Assembly (NCBI GenBank): GCA_021827805.1
Contig: JAKAUG010000065.1
Span: forward strand, 1-11,200
Direction: 5' to 3'
Source of the DNA: Bacillota bacterium
Lineage (GTDB): Bacteria > Bacillota > Sulfobacillia > RBS10-35 > JAJYVN01
Length of the DNA: 11,200 nt
Position numbers and translations under genes: made by a program. The notes beneath the pieces were generated by a model. That model was not told the DNA's origin. It saw nothing but the letters and a program-made list of their open reading frames with translations, and did not search any database. Below, one piece after another: positions 7,827 through 11,200 of the stretch. Every line of letters starts with the position of its first letter. Position 1 is the first letter of the stretch.

Positions 7827-8285
7827 TCAGTACCACATGACAGCGGCGGCGAGCGCCGCGCCCTGGCGCTCCACGCGATGCGCCACAGCCTCCACGCGCA
7901 GGTCGTGCAGGCGCTTGCCCCGGGCCACAAAGGCCTCGCGGACCATGTCGGCGACCTTGGCGGCCGCCTCGTCCCGGGTGCAATAGCCGTCGAACTCCAT
8001 GATCACCCCGTAGTCATCCTCGGAGAATCCGACGCCGATGGCGGCGGCGATCTCCCGGCCCGGCTCGTCCGAAACCAGGTAGCCGTACGCGGTGGGGGTG
8101 AGGGAACCCGGCGGCACGCTGAAGTTCGGCTCGTGCACGCAGCCGGGCGGAAGGATGCTGCTCACACGAATGAGATTCAGGTTGCCGATGCCGGCGGCCA
8201 AAAGCGCGTTGTCAAAGGCGTTGAGCGGGCTTGGGCCTTCGGATGCGCCCGCAACCAACTTGACCTTGCGCGGGGTGGGCAGCAT
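7827..8285 (-). CDS. Pyruvoyl-dependent arginine decarboxylase
   Basis: Decarboxylates arginine to agmatine, using a pyruvoyl group made by self-cleavage rather than PLP. The 152-aa proenzyme matches the small archaeal and bacterial PvlArgDC family. Seen: GNLNLIRVSSILPPG with the Ser42-Ser43 pair, the expected cleavage point, so a beta chain of about 42 residues and an alpha chain of about 110 starting with pyruvate. Also seen are the downstream GVGFSEDDYGVIMEFDGY with Glu97, the likely counterpart of the catalytic glutamate, and the terminal AAAVMWY. The start is ATG 8285 with GGAGG 7 nt upstream. It is the first gene of the pvlArgDC-speE-speB group and has a good promoter (8328-8356). It diverges from the PBP gene. 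The family is common in Archaea and patchy in Bacteria, so old horizontal transfer is possible, but base composition matches the neighbours. Related histidine decarboxylases are less likely in this context. Confidence 0.93.
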   Translation of the reverse strand: MLPTPRKVKLVAGASEGPSPLNAFDNALLAAGIGNLNLIRVSSILPPGCVHEPNFSVPPGSLTPTAYGYLVSDEPGREIAAAIGVGFSEDDYGVIMEFDGYCTRDEAAAKVADMVREAFVARGKRLHDLRVEAVAHRVERQGAALAAAVMWY

Positions 8286-8323
8286 TGGCGTTCCTCCTCA
8301 GCGTGGGGCACATGCACGAATCG

Positions 8324-8336
8324 GCCCATTATGGGC
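8324..8336. promoter_or_regulatory. Palindrome over the -10 box (candidate operator)
   Basis: GCCCAT-T-ATGGGC is a perfect 6+1+6 inverted repeat that covers the -10 box of the minus-strand pvlArgDC promoter. A repressor bound here would block the polyamine operon. The role is inference. Confidence 0.4.
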
Positions 8337-8356
8337 GATCTCGACGCGCCGGGCAA
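8328..8356 (-). promoter_or_regulatory. Promoter of the pvlArgDC-speE-speB operon
   Basis: On the minus strand TTGCCC (8351-8356, 4 of 6) and CATAAT (8328-8333, 5 of 6) are spaced by 17 nt. Predicted start is near 8321, giving a leader of about 36 nt ending in a strong GAGGAGG Shine-Dalgarno. Confidence 0.6.
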
Positions 8357-8368
8357 CACGAGGCATGT

Positions 8369-8385
8369 CGCCGGACGGTCCGGCG
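8369..8385. repeat. 17-bp GC-rich palindrome in the divergent intergenic region
   Basis: CGCCGGAC-G-GTCCGGCG is a perfect 8+1+8 inverted repeat lying between the pvlArgDC promoter and the PBP start. It lies 13 bp upstream of the pvlArgDC -35 box and 28 bp upstream of the PBP ATG. It could be an operator or a hairpin in the PBP leader. I saw no convincing plus-strand promoter in the 127-bp region. Confidence 0.45.
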
Positions 8386-8412
8386 CACACTCGGCATGGG
8401 AGGGGGTGCCAG

Positions 8413-10494
8413 ATGCCCCTGGGTCCCCGGGTCGCAGGGAGACCGACCGGCCAGGAGCATCCGCCTCGACGCTGGGTGATTCTGGCCGGCTGGCTGGTTG
8501 TTGGCCTGTGCGCCGGCTTCGCCTGCGCGGTCGCGCTGGTGCCGGTCGGCACGCCCTCGCCCGCGCGGGACTCCCCGACCATCTTCTACGACCGCCACGG
8601 GACAGAGGTGGGCTCGGCCGCCTCCGGCGGAGTGCACCCCACAGTGGCGCTCAGCCAGATTCCGGAACAGCTCCAGCAGGCGACGATCAGCGTGGAGGAT
8701 GCCAGCTTCTACGCCAACTTTGGGGTCAACCCCGTCTCCATCGTCCGGGCCGCCTGGGTCGATCTGCGCGCACGCCGACTGCTGGAGGGCGGGAGCACGA
8801 TCACCCAACAGCTGGCCAAGAACCTCTATCTCACCCAGAGCAGGACGTGGCGTCGCAAGCTGGAGGAGCTGGTGTACACCTTCCGCATCGAGGCCACGCG
8901 CAGCAAGGCGGAGATCCTGGCGAGCTACCTCAACAACATCTACTACGGCGAGGGAGCCTGGGGAGTGGGCCAGGCAGCCCAGACCTACTTCGGCCAGGAC
9001 GTGTCCACGCTGGATCTCGCCGAGTGCGCGCTCCTGGCCGGCCTGCCAGCCTCACCGCAGACTCTGGATCCCTACCAGCACCCCGCCGCGGCACACGCCC
9101 GGCAGCAGTGGGTTCTGGAGCGCATGGTCGCCACGGGCGCCATCTCCCCCCTGCAGGCCTCCGCTGCCGCGGCCGAGACCCTCCACTACCATCGGGCCCA
9201 GAGCAGTGCCCCGGTGGCAGGCTACTTCCTGCAGTACGTGCTGGCCAGCATCGGCCAGCACAGCCCGGCGCTGGAGGCGGCGGTCCAGCGCGGCGGCTAC
9301 CGGGTCTACACCACCCTGGACAGCTCCGTGCAGGCCGCGGCCGATCGGGCGATGGCCCAATACCTGCCCCCAGGAACCCCCGACGCCTCCGGAGCGCTTC
9401 AGCCACAGGGCGCACTGGTGGCCATCGATCCCGGTTCCGGAGCGGTACGCGCTCTGGTCGGAGGCCGCTCGGTGACCCAGGATCCGTTCAACCGGGCGCT
9501 GTACGCCGTGCGGCAACCCGGGTCCACCTTCAAGGCCTTCCTCTATGCGACGGTCATCGACGAGGGCTATCCCATCACCGCCCGGCAGTTTGATGGCCCC
9601 GTCAGTTACCCGGGCGCGGATGGCCAGCCGTACGTGGTCAAGGACGTTGAGCCCTATCTCTTGCGTGAGCTGACGATGCGCGAGGCGCTGGCCATCTCGA
9701 GCAACGTGGTCGCGGTGAAGTGGGCCCAGCAGGTGGGCCCGGCGCGCGTGATCGCCACCGCCCGCAGGATGGGCATCACCTCGCCGCTTCAACCGACCCT
9801 GCCTTTGGTCCTGGGCAGCTACGGGGTGACCCCGCTCGAACTGGCCGACGCCTACGTGCCCCTGGCCAGCCTGGGCACCGCCCATGCGCCGTGGTGTGTG
9901 GAGCGGGTGGTGGCCCCGGACGGAGCCGTGGTGTGGGCCCCCCCTGCCCCGCGGGGACGGCGCGCCCTGGATCCGGGGGTCGCCTATATCGTGACGAGCA
10001 TGATGGAATCCGTGATGACAGATGGAACGGGACGCGCGCTCCTGCCGATCGTGGGCCGGCAGGTGGCCGGGAAGACGGGCTCGACCAACGGGAACAGGGA
10101 CGCGTGGTTCGTGGGCTATACCCCCAACCTGGTGGCGGCGGTGTGGGTGGGGGATGATCAGCCCGCGGATCTGCACGGCGTCGGGGCGACGCTGGCTGGA
10201 CCGGTATGGGCGCACTTCATGGCCCAGGCCCTCCAGGGCCAACCCGATGTGGTGTGGCGGCGCCCCGCGGATGTGGAGGAGGTTCGGGTCTCCGCCCTGG
10301 ACGGCCTGTTGCCCAATCCGACCTCTCCCACCGTCGTCGAGCTCTTCCTGCGGGGACACCAGCCCACGACGATGAGTCCCATCTGGGGCGCCACCCAGGC
10401 CTCTCCCGGCCTGATCGGGATCCCAGGCTCGCAGGTGATGCCGGCGCCGCCGGATCCCCTTGCGCCCCCCGGTGTCCTCCCCGTCGTGCCGTAG
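8413..10494 (+). CDS. Bifunctional class A penicillin-binding protein (transglycosylase/transpeptidase)
   Basis: Polymerises glycan strands and cross-links stem peptides outside the membrane; 693 aa, usual for PBP1A-like proteins. A short basic N-terminus (RR at 19-20) precedes one membrane segment (about 21-43), so it is a type II membrane protein. The GT51 domain (about 70-245) has ISVEDASFYANFG with catalytic Glu95, GGSTITQQLAKNLYL at 127-140+, and RKLEELVYTFRIEATRSK. The transpeptidase domain (about 330-610) has the nucleophile motif STFK at 371-374, SSN at 429-431 and KTG at 554-556; all three are intact. The tail from about 640 is Pro-rich, without recognised repeats. Odd: the GT51 motif EDxxFxxHxG carries Asn in place of His. 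The start is ATG 8413 with GGGAGG 9 nt upstream; longer in-frame starts run into pvlArgDC on the other strand and add no homology. It converges on murA, another peptidoglycan gene, with 34 bp between. Confidence 0.95.
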   Translation: MPLGPRVAGRPTGQEHPPRRWVILAGWLVVGLCAGFACAVALVPVGTPSPARDSPTIFYDRHGTEVGSAASGGVHPTVALSQIPEQLQQATISVEDASFYANFGVNPVSIVRAAWVDLRARRLLEGGSTITQQLAKNLYLTQSRTWRRKLEELVYTFRIEATRSKAEILASYLNNIYYGEGAWGVGQAAQTYFGQDVSTLDLAECALLAGLPASPQTLDPYQHPAAAHARQQWVLERMVATGAISPLQASAAAAETLHYHRAQSSAPVAGYFLQYVLASIGQHSPALEAAVQRGGYRVYTTLDSSVQAAADRAMAQYLPPGTPDASGALQPQGALVAIDPGSGAVRALVGGRSVTQDPFNRALYAVRQPGSTFKAFLYATVIDEGYPITARQFDGPVSYPGADGQPYVVKDVEPYLLRELTMREALAISSNVVAVKWAQQVGPARVIATARRMGITSPLQPTLPLVLGSYGVTPLELADAYVPLASLGTAHAPWCVERVVAPDGAVVWAPPAPRGRRALDPGVAYIVTSMMESVMTDGTGRALLPIVGRQVAGKTGSTNGNRDAWFVGYTPNLVAAVWVGDDQPADLHGVGATLAGPVWAHFMAQALQGQPDVVWRRPADVEEVRVSALDGLLPNPTSPTVVELFLRGHQPTTMSPIWGATQASPGLIGIPGSQVMPAPPDPLAPPGVLPVVP

Positions 10495-10514
10495 ACGGGC
10501 CCACAAACCGCGAC

Positions 10515-10530
10515 GACCGGGAACCCGGTC
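10515..10530. terminator. Hairpin between the convergent PBP and murA genes
   Basis: GACCGG-GAAC-CCGGTC is a perfect 6-bp stem with a 4-nt loop that overlaps the murA stop codon and lies 20 bp past the PBP stop. The position fits a shared bidirectional terminator, but neither side has a proper T-run (minus strand has only a distant GGTTTG). Low confidence as a terminator; the hairpin itself is clear. Confidence 0.35.
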
Positions 10531-11200
10531 AGGATGGGATGCGGCGCAGGACGGTTGTGATCGGCGAGGGACCGGGGCGGTCCTGGTCTCCGATGGGGCC
10601 GCCGACGCGGCGGATGTCTCCGCCCAGGCCTCGCAGCTTTTCCTCAAGGGCCTCGTAACCCCGATCCACAACCTCGGCGGACTCGATCTCAGTGTCCCCG
10701 CTGGCGGAGAGTCCAGCCACGACCAGCGCCGCCCCGCCGCGCAGATCGGTGGCACGCACGCGGGCACCGTCCAACTGCGCGACGCCCTCCACGACGGCGG
10801 TGCGACCCTCGACGCGCACCCGCGCCCCCATCCGCGCCATCTCGTCCAGGAAACGGAACCGCCCGTCCCAGATCGATTCCGTCACCGTGCTCGTACCATC
10901 TGCGGTGGTGAGCAGGGCGGTCATGGGCTGCTGCGCGTCGGTGGGAAACCCTGGGTAAGGCAGCGTCTTGACCGTGACCGCCCGGCAGCGTCCCGGCGCC
11001 TCGACCCGCACCCAGTCGCCCCCCTCCTCCACCGTGACCCCGGCCTCGCGCAGCTTGGCCGTGATGGGCTCCAGGTGCCTTGGGATGACCCCCGCCACCG
11101 TCACACGGCCCCGCGTGGCGGAGGCGGCGATCATGTAGGTGGCGGCCTCGATCTCGTCAGGGATGATGGCGTGCTGGCAGCCATCCATCGCGGAGCGCCC
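10529..11200 (-). CDS. murA: UDP-N-acetylglucosamine 1-carboxyvinyltransferase, C-terminal part (truncated by the right edge)
   Basis: MurA transfers enolpyruvate from PEP to UDP-GlcNAc, the first committed step of peptidoglycan synthesis; cytosolic. The last 223 residues are visible; the full family length is about 420, so the start and the catalytic cysteine loop lie outside. Seen: GCQHAIIPDEIEAATYMIAA (family: GAEH.VIPDRIEAGT), PRHLEPITAKLREAG, TLPYPGFPTDAQQPMTALL, RFRFLDEMARMGA, VRATDLRGGAALVVAGL with the conserved aspartate of TDLR, and VDRGYEALEEKLRGLGGDI. The C-terminus then extends for about 25 residues (VGGPIGDQDR onward), slightly longer than usual. The related AroA is excluded by the IPD.IEA and PYPGFPTD signatures. 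The frame is open through the edge (GRSAMDGC), so the gene continues. Many Bacillota have two MurA paralogues; which one this is cannot be told. Confidence 0.94.
   Translation of the reverse strand, partial: GRSAMDGCQHAIIPDEIEAATYMIAASATRGRVTVAGVIPRHLEPITAKLREAGVTVEEGGDWVRVEAPGRCRAVTVKTLPYPGFPTDAQQPMTALLTTADGTSTVTESIWDGRFRFLDEMARMGARVRVEGRTAVVEGVAQLDGARVRATDLRGGAALVVAGLSASGDTEIESAEVVDRGYEALEEKLRGLGGDIRRVGGPIGDQDRPGPSPITTVLRRIPS

Noticed and set aside
9052..10767. 571-aa minus-strand frame opposite the PBP gene
   Set aside because: Antisense shadow of a gene with complete GT51 and transpeptidase motifs; no family features of its own.

Overview
The window is very GC-rich (clearly above 60% by eye), densely coded and carries only chromosomal housekeeping and metabolic genes. 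There is no sign of phage, transposon, CRISPR array, tRNA or rRNA. The gene set (Gram-positive-like promoters and Shine-Dalgarno sites, an attenuator-like terminator in front of pyrG, kamA, a single-chain class A penicillin-binding protein beside murA, and an archaeal-type pyruvoyl arginine decarboxylase) suggests a GC-rich, perhaps thermophilic, Bacillota such as the Symbiobacterium / Thermaerobacter / Limnochorda type lineages. That placement is inference.

Layout on the minus strand, in transcription order from the right: a right-truncated murA (10529-11200); then, after the plus-strand gene, pvlArgDC (7827-8285), speE (6921-7757), speB (6082-6924), argS (4241-5908), kamA (2476-3888), pyrG (620-2245) and a left-truncated alr (1-538). 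The only plus-strand gene is a class A penicillin-binding protein (8413-10494). It diverges from pvlArgDC and converges on murA.

Two functional themes emerge. The first is arginine and polyamine metabolism. PvlArgDC makes agmatine, SpeE transfers aminopropyl groups, and SpeB is a ureohydrolase whose start overlaps the end of speE; argS, which charges tRNA with arginine, follows. The second is cell-wall and precursor supply: Alr (D-alanine), MurA (first committed peptidoglycan step), the bifunctional PBP and CTP synthase. KamA (lysine to beta-lysine) sits between argS and pyrG.

The non-coding parts are the most interesting. Upstream of kamA, a good sigma-A-like promoter is followed by a leader of about 285 nt. 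It contains nine or more consecutive hairpins, an internal long-range helix, and a closing helix that starts at the predicted transcription start. I could not match it to a known riboswitch. Upstream of pyrG, a promoter is followed about 20-40 nt later by a textbook intrinsic terminator whose ascending arm is a C6 run, the arrangement expected of an attenuator. The pvlArgDC/PBP divergent region has two perfect GC-rich palindromes, one lying over the -10 box of the polyamine promoter. Five of the eight visible start codons are GTG or TTG; in each case a Shine-Dalgarno sequence supports the choice.
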